Shown: positions 26,296 through 34,708 of the stretch, one piece after another
Layout of the letters: every line of letters starts with the position of its first letter
Numbering within the stretch: the first letter of the stretch is position 1
Assembly: GCF_901827185.1 (NCBI RefSeq)
Contig: NZ_LR594671.1
Coordinates: 4,552,001-4,616,000 of the forward strand
Direction: 5' to 3'
DNA from: Variovorax sp. PBL-E5
GTDB taxonomy: Bacteria > Pseudomonadota > Gammaproteobacteria > Burkholderiales > Burkholderiaceae_C
Length of the DNA stretch: 64,000 bases
Notes under the pieces: model-generated
Database searches by the model: none
What the model was told of the DNA's origin: nothing
Seen by the model: the letters and a program-made list of their open reading frames with translations, nothing else
Program-made: the position numbers and the translations under genes

Positions 26296-27005
26296 GCCCA
26301 CCACGTCCCCGTACCCGAGTTGTAGCCCGTGCTGTCGGTGCCGCCCCAGTTCCAGCCCCCCGAGGAACTGCCCGAGCCGCTGCCGAAGATCTTCGATCCC
26401 AGCTGCGCGCCGCCCAGCGCAGTTGCGAGCGGGTTGCTCGTGGTGCCCTGCGTGCTGGTGCTGGTCTGCCCGTTGCCGCCGAGGCCGTTGGCGGTCGTGG
26501 CGAACTGCTGGTAGTAGTTGAGCGGCGCATTCTGCTGCGTCGTCGTGGAGCTGATGTCGTTGGCGTTGGTGCTGCCGAGCGTGCCGAGCAGCCCGATGCC
26601 GGCCTGCAGGTTGCCCATGTTCTGGGTGTAGGCGTCGTTGTTGAGGCTGCGCCCGAAGTTGAGACCGAACTGCTGGTTCTGCTGGTCCTGGCCCTGCTGG
26701 TAGTTGTATTCCTGCTGCCGGTTCGTGTAGTCGTTGAATCGAGCCGTGTTCGAGAGGTTGCCCAGGTTCTTCTGCAGGACATTGGCGTCCTGCTGCTGCA
26801 ATTCCTGCAAGCCCGAATTGCCGAAGGAGCCACTCCTGACCAGCGCGGCGTTCGAGGCCGGCAGCGCAGTCAGGTTGAAGTTCTTAACCATGTCGCCACT
26901 GGCCGCATCGATCTGCTGCTGCAGGTACGGGTTGCCATTGAGGTATGGGTTGGTCGCCAGCGTGGGCAGATTCGCGCCCATGCCGAAGTTGTATGGATCT
27001 GCCAT
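26292..27005 (-). CDS. Virion structural protein, Gln/Asn-rich helical
   Basis: This 237-residue protein begins MADPYNFGMGANLPTLATNP, has a long helical, Gln/Asn-rich middle (about 60-130) and a Ser/Gly-rich C-terminus ending GTGTWWA. No family is recognised. It lies between the tail fibre-like gene at 27017 and the cupin gene, in the run of coupled morphogenesis genes, so a tail or needle component is likely. The ATG at 27005 follows a GGGGGAAC site. Confidence 0.6.
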   Translation of the reverse strand: MADPYNFGMGANLPTLATNPYLNGNPYLQQQIDAASGDMVKNFNLTALPASNAALVRSGSFGNSGLQELQQQDANVLQKNLGNLSNTARFNDYTNRQQEYNYQQGQDQQNQQFGLNFGRSLNNDAYTQNMGNLQAGIGLLGTLGSTNANDISSTTTQQNAPLNYYQQFATTANGLGGNGQTSTSTQGTTSNPLATALGGAQLGSKIFGSGSGSSSGGWNWGGTDSTGYNSGTGTWWA

Positions 27006-27016
27006 TGGGTTCCCCC

Positions 27017-27694
27017 TTAGAGCTTGAAGCAGCCGAGAAAGGCGACGTTGATGGGGCGCACCTTTTGCGTCGCGACGGCGGTGGTGTTGGGGCTGCCCAC
27101 CGCGACCTGATTCCATGCAGTCGTGGTGCCACCGGCGCCATCGCCGTTGACGGTGGCGGCCAAGGTGGCCGGCGCGATCAATACGGATCCGACGTTTCCG
27201 AAGTTGTCGAAGACCTCTGTCGCCGCGTATTTCGTGCCGTTGATGCTGGTCGGCCCAGAACTGCGAATGAAGCGCTCATGCACGTCGAAAACCGTCAGGC
27301 GCTTGAGCGCGGCCCAGTCGGCTGCAGCGCTCGCGCCGCGCGTGCTGGCCGCGCCGGCGCTCGTGAAGATCGGCAAAAGGGCATCGGTGTATTCCGACCA
27401 CCAAGCCGTGAAGAGCGCCAAGGTGTCGACGTTGGCGCGCGTGGCACCAGAGCCGACATTGCCGATCGTGCCGCCATCGCCAGCCACCCAGCCCGCAGGC
27501 GCCGAGGCGCGCGCGAAGTGCGACAGCTTGCCGGTGGGCGCGAGCTGCGCCAGGATCGTCGCGATCGCCTTCGCGTTGGCATCGCTCGCGTCGGCCGTCG
27601 GGTTCACCAGCTGCGCGACGCTGCGCATCCAGGCCTTGAGCGAAAACATGAAATTGCTGCCGCTCTCGATCCGCGGTTCTGTTGGCAGCCTCAT
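27017..27694 (-). CDS. Putative tail fibre/tail protein with collar-like C-terminus
   Basis: This 225-residue protein has an APAGWVAGDGGTIGNVGSG segment (about residues 64-82), similar in layout to tail-collar sequences (APxGWxxxxG), and a terminal VRPINVAFLGCFKL, very like the RPRNVALLxCIKY ends of phage fibres. The ATG overlaps the nozzle gene stop (ATGA). A host-binding or fibre-tip role is probable. The window therefore has two collar-type proteins, this one and that at 19193. Confidence 0.65.
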   Translation of the reverse strand: MRLPTEPRIESGSNFMFSLKAWMRSVAQLVNPTADASDANAKAIATILAQLAPTGKLSHFARASAPAGWVAGDGGTIGNVGSGATRANVDTLALFTAWWSEYTDALLPIFTSAGAASTRGASAAADWAALKRLTVFDVHERFIRSSGPTSINGTKYAATEVFDNFGNVGSVLIAPATLAATVNGDGAGGTTTAWNQVAVGSPNTTAVATQKVRPINVAFLGCFKL

Positions 27695-29151
27695 CGTCCT
27701 GCCGTCGCTTTCAGCTTGATGTCATAGCCGGTGGCCATCAGGTCGCCCGTCATGTCCAGGCGCACGCGGTGAAACCGCCCTTCCTGCCGCAGATCGAACT
27801 TGCCTTCGTTCATCGCGCACACAGCGCCCGAGGCAAGCATCGGCTCGCCCTCGTTCATTGCGACCAGGCCTGTCGCCGTCGCGGTGAGTGGCGCGCGGGC
27901 GAAGCGCACGCGGAAGCGGTCGATCGCGCTCACGCTGTCGTCGTCGCCACTGTCACCCGTCGTGAGCATCGAGGGGCCCGCCGGTCCCGTGGCCGTCACG
28001 AGCTTGTGGCTCGAATCGAAGTAGGCGAAGAGGCGTCCGCCCGACAGCCAGTATTGCGAGTCGAAGGGGATCGGCGGCAGCGCGTCGATGGTCGAGGCGT
28101 AGGCATCCAGGCCGTCGATCGTCACGCCCGGCGCGATGAAGTTGAGCGCCGCTTCCTGCACGACGTTGTCGACGCCGAATTTCTTGGTCGAGCAGTGGTA
28201 GACCAGACTGCGATCGCAGGCGCCCGTCGACCCCGGCGATGGGTAGGCGATGCGCACGATGTTGCGTTGCCGGTCATAGGTGCACTTCGTGCGATAGCGA
28301 AAGGTCTGCGAGGAGTTGGCTCGGAACCAGTCCCTGCAGATGCCTTCGGTCAATGGCTGCGGCCGCGTGCCATCGAAAAGCCAAAAATCATCCTCACCGA
28401 CGATGAAGTGCACGCCGCCGATGTCGCAAACCGCTTCCTGTCCCACCGCACCGCACTCGGTGCCCGGCACCACGGGCCATTGCCATGAGCCATTCGCCGC
28501 GCCCACGAACGAGCCCAGAAAGAGCCCCCGGGACTTGTAGGCCACGATGTAGTCGCCCAGAGGCAGCGCGGCCGTGATCTGGCCTTCGCGCGCGACCAGT
28601 CGTCCCGTCGTGGCGCCCGTGGCCACGCTCGGCGTCCAATTCGTCTGATCGCTCTGCGCGCAGTTCCACCAGCGGTCTGGCGACACCCCGAAGGTCGCAT
28701 CGTTTGTGTTGAACGCGATGACGAAGTTGTTCGAAGCGCTGACGACGATCTTTGCTTTCGGCGCGCCCGAGATGGCTGCAAACGAGCCCGCTGCGCTCGA
28801 CTGCATGGCGTCGGCCAGATTGGAAGCGATCGAGGTGTCGCCGAACTGGCAGTAGCTCCAACGAGACTCCGTCGAGCCGACATAGCTGCCGGCAGCGCTC
28901 CGATCGGTCCAGGTGCCACCGGAGAGCTCGTACAGCTTCGTCTGCGTGCCGGCGAACAGGCGCCGCGAGCCGTCCAGCTTCGTCGCCACCACCGCGCCGC
29001 GACATTCGGCCGCCAGCGCCGCAGCGCTCACCGCGACGGGCGACGGCGCGGCCAAGTAGCCCGAGGCATAGGGGATGAGCGACAGGCAGTCCGTGAGCAC
29101 GCCTGCGACAGTCGGATCCGCGTCAGGTGCGAAGCCCATGATCGGCGTCAT
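27691..29151 (-). CDS. Tail nozzle protein (SU10/T7-gp12-like)
   Basis: This 486-residue beta-rich protein has repeated blade-like segments (KLYELSGGTWTDRS, DYIVAYKSRGLFLGSF, FIVGEDDFWLFDGTRPQPL, DRQRNIVRIAYPS). The hub-like beta-propeller segments with recurrent W and aromatic strands and its place directly after the adaptor gene match nozzle proteins of short-tailed phages. The start at 29151 overlaps the adaptor stop (ATGA); a longer frame upstream runs over the adaptor gene. The role is inferred from gene order and character. Confidence 0.75.
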   Translation of the reverse strand: MTPIMGFAPDADPTVAGVLTDCLSLIPYASGYLAAPSPVAVSAAALAAECRGAVVATKLDGSRRLFAGTQTKLYELSGGTWTDRSAAGSYVGSTESRWSYCQFGDTSIASNLADAMQSSAAGSFAAISGAPKAKIVVSASNNFVIAFNTNDATFGVSPDRWWNCAQSDQTNWTPSVATGATTGRLVAREGQITAALPLGDYIVAYKSRGLFLGSFVGAANGSWQWPVVPGTECGAVGQEAVCDIGGVHFIVGEDDFWLFDGTRPQPLTEGICRDWFRANSSQTFRYRTKCTYDRQRNIVRIAYPSPGSTGACDRSLVYHCSTKKFGVDNVVQEAALNFIAPGVTIDGLDAYASTIDALPPIPFDSQYWLSGGRLFAYFDSSHKLVTATGPAGPSMLTTGDSGDDDSVSAIDRFRVRFARAPLTATATGLVAMNEGEPMLASGAVCAMNEGKFDLRQEGRFHRVRLDMTGDLMATGYDIKLKATAGR

Positions 29152-29750
29152 CGCGGGCGCATCCTCAAGCGGCTGCCGCTGATCATGGCGCCCTCGTCGG
29201 CGCCCTTCATCTCGGCCAGGGTCTTCTCGAACATCTGGCCCCAGCGCGAGGCCTCGTCCGGGCTCTTCAGGAACAGCGACGCCTCGGCCAGCGCCGCGTA
29301 CAGGTACAGGCTCGGCGAGGCGGTCAGCAGCCATGTCGAGCTCGCCGATGCGAGGAAAGGCGGCCGCTGGTAGTAGCGCACGTTGAGCACGGTATCGGCG
29401 ATCGGCGTCACGCCGTAGAGCAGCCGGCCGCCCTCGATGCTGTACTTCGAGTCGTCGCCACTCTTGGGCAGATCGGCGAGCGCGTCGGGCGACATGTACT
29501 CGATGCGCGATCGCGTCGCGCTGTCGATCCGCTCGAAAGCGAGCCAGTCAGTCGGCAGTGCGACCCAGTTTTGGCCGGCAACGATCGTGAGCGTCGTGAT
29601 CTGCACCATGCCGCTCACGCGCAGCTTGCGGCCGATGCGCTCTTCGCCCAGGCGGATGAAGTCGGGGATCCGGTTGATCACCAGCGCGTCGCTGCGCGCA
29701 AGCCACGCCTGTACGCTGGCCTGCAGGTCGACGTAGGAAGCGAATGCCAT
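29148..29750 (-). CDS. Head-tail adaptor protein (SU10-type)
   Basis: This 200-residue protein begins MAFASYVDLQASVQAWLARS, then IPDFIRLGEERIGRKLRVSG, and contains LPTDWLAFERID and LYLYAALAEASLFLK. This is the pattern of portal-adaptor proteins located between capsid and nozzle genes in phages with SU10-type heads. It would form a dodecameric ring under the portal. It begins 1 bp before the stop of the upstream gene. Confidence 0.75.
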   Translation of the reverse strand: MAFASYVDLQASVQAWLARSDALVINRIPDFIRLGEERIGRKLRVSGMVQITTLTIVAGQNWVALPTDWLAFERIDSATRSRIEYMSPDALADLPKSGDDSKYSIEGGRLLYGVTPIADTVLNVRYYQRPPFLASASSTWLLTASPSLYLYAALAEASLFLKSPDEASRWGQMFEKTLAEMKGADEGAMISGSRLRMRPR

Positions 29751-29751
29751 G

Positions 29752-30069
29752 TCAGCGCTTCAGGTAGGCGTCGAACATGACGAACTTGCTGTTCTCACGA
29801 AGCCACGTCTTGATGGCGGCGTGCCGCTGCGCGTTGTCGCGGATCAGCAGGAAGCGCGCATATTCGGCGGCCGGGATGTGGCCCACAAGCCGGCCTTCGC
29901 CCCAGCGCTTGCCCTCGGTGGCCTCTCGAGCCTGGCGCGCATATTCCAGATGCGGCTCGGCGTCGTAGCTGCGCTGCACGATCAGGGAATCGCCCTCGAA
30001 ATGCAGTTGCGTGCGCACACCTTGCGCGCTCACGCCCTCGTCGACGGTGACGTTTTCCTCATAGCCCAT
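29752..30069 (-). CDS. Conserved phage protein, unknown function, after the capsid terminator
   Basis: This 105-residue mixed alpha/beta protein (GVRTQLHFEGDSLIVQRSYD, then a helical ARFLLIRDNAQRHAAIKTWL) has no recognised family. It lies between the capsid gene terminator (30087-30114) and the adaptor gene and likely belongs to head completion. The start at 30069 is preceded by GGGAGAAC on the coding strand. Confidence 0.65.
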   Translation of the reverse strand: MGYEENVTVDEGVSAQGVRTQLHFEGDSLIVQRSYDAEPHLEYARQAREATEGKRWGEGRLVGHIPAAEYARFLLIRDNAQRHAAIKTWLRENSKFVMFDAYLKR

Positions 30070-30086
30070 TGCGTTCTCCCAATGAA

Positions 30087-30114
30087 AAAGGGCCTCCGGT
30101 GAGGGAGGCCCTTT
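30087..30114 (-). terminator. Terminator/attenuator just downstream of the major capsid gene
   Basis: The minus-strand hairpin with stem AAGGGCCTCC and its complement is followed by TTTTTCATT. It lies 45 bp after the capsid stop and 18 bp before the next start. It would reduce expression of downstream tail genes relative to capsid. Confidence 0.8.
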
Positions 30115-30158
30115 GAAGTGCGATGGGGGTAGCGAAATGCGACCCCACGTTTGCGCGA

Positions 30159-31127
30159 TTACGGGGTCAGGTCGGCGATCTTGCCGTGCGCCTTCTCGGC
30201 ATCGACGGTCAGCGTCACGTCGGCAGTGACCAGCACCTTCTCCGAGTCGCCGGTCTTGCCCATTTCCTCCGACCGGAAGCCATCCAGGAAGGACAGCTCG
30301 CCGTGCTCGGGGTCGATCAGGTAGACGGTGCTGGCGCCGACCATGATGTAGTGCGGCACGATCTCCATCTCGCCGAAGTCGGACATGTACACGTCCGCGC
30401 CGCCGATGATCCGACCCTGCTCCTTCTTGCTGACCTGGTAGCGGTTGACCGCGATGCCTGCGAAGGTCGAGAAGGTCACCTTGTGGTTCGGCGACATCAC
30501 GGCCTGCGGAGGCACCTTGCCGCTTGCAGTGTAGGCCGCCTGCGCCACGGTCTTCAGGAGCGTTTCCGTGAAGGTGCGCGGCGTGCCGGCGACGGGCGCC
30601 ACGGTCGGGGCGCCCGAGTTGTGCGCCGTGGTCGAACCGCCAGCGCCGTGGGAGACGTTGCTGTAGATCAGCACGCCAAGACCGCCGAGCTTCGATGCGG
30701 TCGAGCTGTTGCCGCCGACGGCAGGGTTCGGCGACAGCACCGCTGCCTCGATGTCGCGCTTCACTTCCTTCATGCGCTTCGCCTTCTGGTAGGCCATGGA
30801 TTTGCCTTGGCCGGCCTTCTTGACGATGTTCGCGCGACGAGTGACAGCGGGTTGCGCCGCGAAGATCTGACAGTAGTTGCCGACCCGATCGGTGCCAACC
30901 AGGGCATCGGCCGAGAAGTCATTGCCGTCGATGATCGCGTTGTCCTTGTTCGGCGCGGCGAGCGCGTCGCGCTGCCACTCGTGCAGCGTGTTGGTCGCAG
31001 TGCCGCGGCCGAAGTTGGTCGTGACCGGAACTTCTTCCGGCGACACGTTGTAGATCTTGTCGATCAGGTCTTCGCGAACGGAGTTGTTCACGTCGTACCG
31101 GTCGAACACGTTTGCGGGTTGTGCCAT
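30159..31127 (-). CDS. Major capsid protein (SU10 family)
   Basis: This 322-residue protein begins MAQPANVFDRYDVNNSVRED, then EEVPVTTNFGRGTATNTLHEWQ and later VMSPNHKVTFSTFAG and GEMEIVPHYIM. These are characteristic of the SU10-type HK97-fold major capsid family. The scaffold gene lies immediately upstream in transcription order (13-bp gap) and a terminator follows. No separate protease gene was seen, fitting a scaffold-dependent capsid. Confidence 0.85.
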   Translation of the reverse strand: MAQPANVFDRYDVNNSVREDLIDKIYNVSPEEVPVTTNFGRGTATNTLHEWQRDALAAPNKDNAIIDGNDFSADALVGTDRVGNYCQIFAAQPAVTRRANIVKKAGQGKSMAYQKAKRMKEVKRDIEAAVLSPNPAVGGNSSTASKLGGLGVLIYSNVSHGAGGSTTAHNSGAPTVAPVAGTPRTFTETLLKTVAQAAYTASGKVPPQAVMSPNHKVTFSTFAGIAVNRYQVSKKEQGRIIGGADVYMSDFGEMEIVPHYIMVGASTVYLIDPEHGELSFLDGFRSEEMGKTGDSEKVLVTADVTLTVDAEKAHGKIADLTP

Positions 31128-31140
31128 GGTGATGGCTCCT

Positions 31141-32142
31141 TCAGTGTTTGTGTGTCAGAAGGAACGCAGCCAGGTCGTCGACCTTCGCGCGACCGCTCTT
31201 GAAGCGGGCGGCCACGGTCTTGCTGACCTTTTCTCGTTCCGGCACTGCCTGGCGCGCGGCGGGTAGCCGAGGGGCATCGCCCGACTTCGGCTTGACCGTC
31301 GCGGCCTTCGTCTTCAGCTCCCGATAGGCCATGGCGTCGCGCATGATCAGCACCAGCGCAGGATCCGAGACCTTCGCGAAGCGCTCTTTCGGAACGCTGT
31401 ATTCCTTCGCGATGCCTTCGAAGATCTTCTGCAGCTTGGGCTTGTCGATACCCTGCTGACCGAGGACGCCCCATGCGCGCTGAAACTCCTGCTGCATCTG
31501 CTGCTGAGTCTGCTGCTCGCCTTGTTGCGTCTCGTGATGCATGCCCTGCTCGATCTGGGCGAGCACGTCGTTGATCGCACGCTCGCGCGCGGTCTCCTGC
31601 ACGTACTGGCTCGGGTCGGTTTGGGCGAGCGCCGCCATTTCCTGCGGGGAGCGCAGGCCCGCGAGCGTTCGAACAAGCGTGTGTGCCATTTGCGCCTGAT
31701 GCAGGTAGTAGCTGCGGCCCTCTTCGAGCTGCTTCGTCACAACCTGCGCCGCCTCGCGGGACTGGTTCGCCATCTCCATCGTCTTGCGGGTGTAATCCGC
31801 GTGTCGCTGGTAGCCGGCGATCAATTCCTTTTCGTCCACCTCAATCGTGGTGTCGGCCCCGTCTTCGCCTTTGACAGGGACTTTGAATTTCAGGCTTGGC
31901 CGCTTGTCGGCGTCGTCGGATTCCTCGTCGTGGTCGCCCTCGGCGTCCTCGTCGTCGGGATCCTCTGCGGGGCCTGCACCAGACTCATCGTCCGGGTTTT
32001 CATCCGCGTCGGAGTTGTCCGCCTTGCGGCTGGGCTCTCTGCGTTCGGTCGCTTCATCCTTTGCGTCGGCCTCAGGGTTGTCGACGAGGAATTGCGCCAG
32101 GTCATCTACTGACTCGGGGCCAGATTCGGCTTGTCCGTCCAT
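31141..32142 (-). CDS. Capsid scaffolding protein
   Basis: This 333-residue protein has a very acidic N-terminal 85 residues (DADENPDDESGAGPAEDPDD), then a helical Gln-rich coiled-coil middle (about 115-235) and a basic C-terminal tail (about 285-333; AARFKSGRAKVDDLAAFLL). Acidic head, coiled coil and short basic C-terminus before a major capsid gene is the classic scaffold pattern. It would form the procapsid core and leave before DNA packaging. Confidence 0.8.
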   Translation of the reverse strand: MDGQAESGPESVDDLAQFLVDNPEADAKDEATERREPSRKADNSDADENPDDESGAGPAEDPDDEDAEGDHDEESDDADKRPSLKFKVPVKGEDGADTTIEVDEKELIAGYQRHADYTRKTMEMANQSREAAQVVTKQLEEGRSYYLHQAQMAHTLVRTLAGLRSPQEMAALAQTDPSQYVQETARERAINDVLAQIEQGMHHETQQGEQQTQQQMQQEFQRAWGVLGQQGIDKPKLQKIFEGIAKEYSVPKERFAKVSDPALVLIMRDAMAYRELKTKAATVKPKSGDAPRLPAARQAVPEREKVSKTVAARFKSGRAKVDDLAAFLLTHKH

Positions 32143-32239
32143 GTGATGCTTTCAGTCAAGACCACCCCCACGAGGCACCAGGGGGTAGACACGGGACGCT
32201 TCTCAGCGGAGCCCAGATAGGCCGGTGCAGGCCCGAAAT

Positions 32240-32548
32240 TCAGCGGCCGGTGACGGCGCGCATGCCGCGTCGCAGCTTCGATTCGCTGCGCGCGCTGTTG
32301 AGATCGATTCGGCTCTGCGCCATCTTTCCGGCCTGGAGCATGCCGCGCAGCGTCGATTCGACGGCGTCGGTCAGACGTGCAGCTTGCGCAGCCAGCACAA
32401 GGCCCTCGGCATCCTTGATTGGCATGCGCTTGAAGGTGGTATAGGCGCTCTCGCGCATCAGCCGCAGCGCCTCACTGAAGGCCGGGTTGCTCAGCACTTG
32501 CGCCGCCTCGGCGCCGAGGTGCGCGAGCTGGTGATCGGACTTGCTCAT
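32240..32548 (-). CDS. Small helical phage protein
   Basis: This 102-residue protein starts MSKSDHQLAHLGAEAAQVLS and contains a helical AFSEALRLMRESAYTTFKRM and a basic C-terminus. The ATG at 32548 overlaps the stop of the cysteine-rich gene (ATGA). Family unknown. By position between the portal block and the scaffold it may be a head protein or accessory packaging factor. Confidence 0.6.
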   Translation of the reverse strand: MSKSDHQLAHLGAEAAQVLSNPAFSEALRLMRESAYTTFKRMPIKDAEGLVLAAQAARLTDAVESTLRGMLQAGKMAQSRIDLNSARSESKLRRGMRAVTGR

Positions 32549-32745
32549 GCGCGTTGCTCCCAGAAAATGCCTTCGATGCCGCAGAAGTTGGCCGCCTCGT
32601 CCGCGGGCGCCGTGCGCTGCTGGTGCGGCATGAGCGGTGCGGGCGCACCTTCGGGCTGGTGCATGCAGGCCTGCCAGTCGGCACCGTTCTCGATGCGTTG
32701 GGTGCAGTGCGCACACGAGGCGCAGAAGCGATCAGGTTCGGTCAT
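32545..32745 (-). CDS. Cysteine-rich small protein
   Basis: This 66-residue protein carries FCASCAHC (Cys8, Cys11, Cys14) and further Cys at about 27 and 55, a possible zinc-binding arrangement. It overlaps both neighbours by ATGA junctions, which supports genuine translation. Function unknown. Confidence 0.65.
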   Translation of the reverse strand: MTEPDRFCASCAHCTQRIENGADWQACMHQPEGAPAPLMPHQQRTAPADEAANFCGIEGIFWEQRA

Positions 32746-34280
32746 GTCAGTAGCAGCGCGATCAGCGCTTCCTCTTCATCTCGTTGGGCGCGCAGCCGGG
32801 CGCGCAATGCTTCCTCGGCCTGCATCTGCTGGATGCGGAACAGGACCTGCGCCAGGAACAGCGCCGACGGCTCGACCGCCGGCGGCAGCACGGGTCGCTG
32901 CGCCAGCCACTGCGCCATCAGCGTTTGAAACCGCGCTTGGTTGCCGGTGTCGAGCGCGACGAATGCCGCCTCGACCTCGATCGCCTTCGCGCGCTTGGCC
33001 GCCCTCTCCTTCGCCGGCTTCACGCGGCGCTCATTGCGCGCCTCGAGGATGCGCTGCGACAGCGGCTTGAAGGACACCTCGCGCGGGCACGCCATCTCGA
33101 AGCCGCCGAAGCGCGTTGCCGGCGGCGCTGGCGTGCCGACAGTCGGCGCGCCCGCACCCTCTTCGGAGACGATGCCAGCCGCACTGATCACCGCTGCGAC
33201 CGCGGGCTGCCCAAAGACTTCGGCAGACGGGATGCCGGCCGCGAAAATCCCGATGCCGCCCACCACGGGCGCGCCAAACGCCTCGGCTGAGGCAATCCCC
33301 GCGGCGAAGACGCTGGCGGCCACGGTGGGCGCGCCGAGAGCCTGCGCCGAGGCGATGCCAACCGCCGTGATGCCCCCGCCCAGCGCCGGCGCTCCCACGG
33401 CGCCAGCGGATGCAATGCCTGCAGGCGCAATGCCTGCGGAAATGACCGGCGCACCGAAAGCCTGCGCGCTCGCGATTCCAGCCGGCGCAACACCAGCTCC
33501 GACGACGACAGCCCCGAACGCCTCCCCGCTCGCAATCTGACCGGCGCCGGTAATGCCGCCCGCCGTGGCGGACTTCACTGCGATCACGGTGAGCGACATC
33601 GCCGACGACACACCATCGGTCGCGCTGATCGACAGCGCCGCCGTGCTGCTGATGTTCTTCGAGAGCAGCCCCGCCGCCCATGTGCTGTTGTCGCCGTTTT
33701 GCGCGACGGAGGTGAAGCCAGTCGCTGCGTAGGTCGAGGTCCCTGAAGCGATCGAGCCTTCGAGCAGAAAGACCAGTTCGTCCGCCTGCGCGAAGGCGTT
33801 GCTGGTCATCAGGAACGGCGGAGGCGCAGGAATCTGCGAGCTCGTGATCTGGCCGTAGGTATAGCAGGCCGTATCGAAGGGCGCCGATGCGGCCGCGCCC
33901 GTGATTTCTACCGCGATGATCGTGGCGTAGGGGGCGGCTGCCGAGAAGGTGCCTGTGAACGTGTGACCGCTGCCGGCCCCGGCGCCTCCGCTGGCCAGTC
34001 CTGGGCACCCAAAGAACTGCAGCCACTGGTTGTCGCCGCCACCACCCGGATAGGCCCAACTCTCTGCCGCATGCAGCGCGGCGTATGTGTTCCCGGTCTT
34101 GTTGTCGATGATGCCGGTGCATGTATTGGTCGAGCCGGTGATGACCGCAACGAGGACGGGATTGCCTGCCGTGGTGGAGTGCGCGCCGCCACCAGGCGCC
34201 AGCATCGCGCCCGTAGTGAAGGTCGTGCCGCCGGTGCCGCTGTTCTTTGCGACGCACTGGCCGGCGACTAAAGCGCTCAC
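32742..34280 (-). CDS. Virion protein with seven 20-residue GIASAxAFGxP repeats
   Basis: This 512-residue protein has three parts. Residues 1-240 are beta-rich (AAPYATIIAVEITGAAASAP and similar). Residues about 247-387 consist of seven tandem units of 20-21 residues with consensus AGIASAxAFGAPxVxxxIxA. The C-terminal about 125 residues are charged and helical with a Q-x-F-Q-T-L-M-A-Q-W-L segment. The repeat block spans about 33120-33542. Similar repeats occur in some phage structural proteins, where a beta-solenoid shaft is plausible. It lies between the small gene after the portal and the cysteine-rich gene. Confidence 0.7.
   Translation of the reverse strand: MSALVAGQCVAKNSGTGGTTFTTGAMLAPGGGAHSTTAGNPVLVAVITGSTNTCTGIIDNKTGNTYAALHAAESWAYPGGGGDNQWLQFFGCPGLASGGAGAGSGHTFTGTFSAAAPYATIIAVEITGAAASAPFDTACYTYGQITSSQIPAPPPFLMTSNAFAQADELVFLLEGSIASGTSTYAATGFTSVAQNGDNSTWAAGLLSKNISSTAALSISATDGVSSAMSLTVIAVKSATAGGITGAGQIASGEAFGAVVVGAGVAPAGIASAQAFGAPVISAGIAPAGIASAGAVGAPALGGGITAVGIASAQALGAPTVAASVFAAGIASAEAFGAPVVGGIGIFAAGIPSAEVFGQPAVAAVISAAGIVSEEGAGAPTVGTPAPPATRFGGFEMACPREVSFKPLSQRILEARNERRVKPAKERAAKRAKAIEVEAAFVALDTGNQARFQTLMAQWLAQRPVLPPAVEPSALFLAQVLFRIQQMQAEEALRARLRAQRDEEEALIALLLT
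33120..33542 (-). repeat. Seven tandem 60-bp coding repeats
   Basis: The DNA encodes seven consecutive units of 20 residues (the fifth has 21), each beginning A/V-G-I-A/P/V-S. Divergence between units is at synonymous and conservative positions, pointing to selection on the protein rather than recent DNA slippage. Confidence 0.75.
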
Positions 34281-34292
34281 AGCACCTCGTGC

Positions 34293-34700
34293 CTACAGCT
34301 TGAAGATTTTGTTGGCGCCGTTGTCCCAGGTGATCGGCACAGACTGGCCCGCGCTCGGCGTGAATGGCAGACCGCTGGTCGGCGTGTCGATGTAGGCGAT
34401 GACCCGCGCCGTCGAGTCGGTGCCGGTGTGCTGGAACACCACGAGCGCGTTGCAGGCCACCGCCGCGGTCGCCGTCAGCGTAGTGTCGTTCGCATCGCAC
34501 ACCCCAGAGGCCTGCGTCTTCGATGCGAGCGAGGCGCTGCGGCCGTTGTCGTTGCCAGACGTGATGTCGGACAGGAATTTGTGCGCAGCGCTGAAGGTAT
34601 AGGCCGACTTGACCAGCATCACGCGGATGTCGCCGGTGCTCCAATTGATCGTGCCATCCGCGAAGCCTTCACGGCCCGGATCGAAAAGTACGTTTGCCAT
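34293..34700 (-). CDS. Phage head-associated protein, unknown function
   Basis: This 135-residue beta-rich protein (DIRVMLVKSAYTFSAAHKFL, ALVVFQHTGTDSTARVIAYI, ending WDNGANKIFKL) has the character of a small decoration or head-completion protein common near portals in phages. No enzymatic motif is seen. It follows the portal gene by 8 bp. Confidence 0.65.
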   Translation of the reverse strand: MANVLFDPGREGFADGTINWSTGDIRVMLVKSAYTFSAAHKFLSDITSGNDNGRSASLASKTQASGVCDANDTTLTATAAVACNALVVFQHTGTDSTARVIAYIDTPTSGLPFTPSAGQSVPITWDNGANKIFKL

Positions 34701-34708
34701 GGTGGCTC

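Noticed and set aside
33120..33542. Regular 60-bp repeats considered as a CRISPR array
   Set aside because: Units are divergent, in frame, without spacers, and lie inside one coding gene; no cas gene is present.
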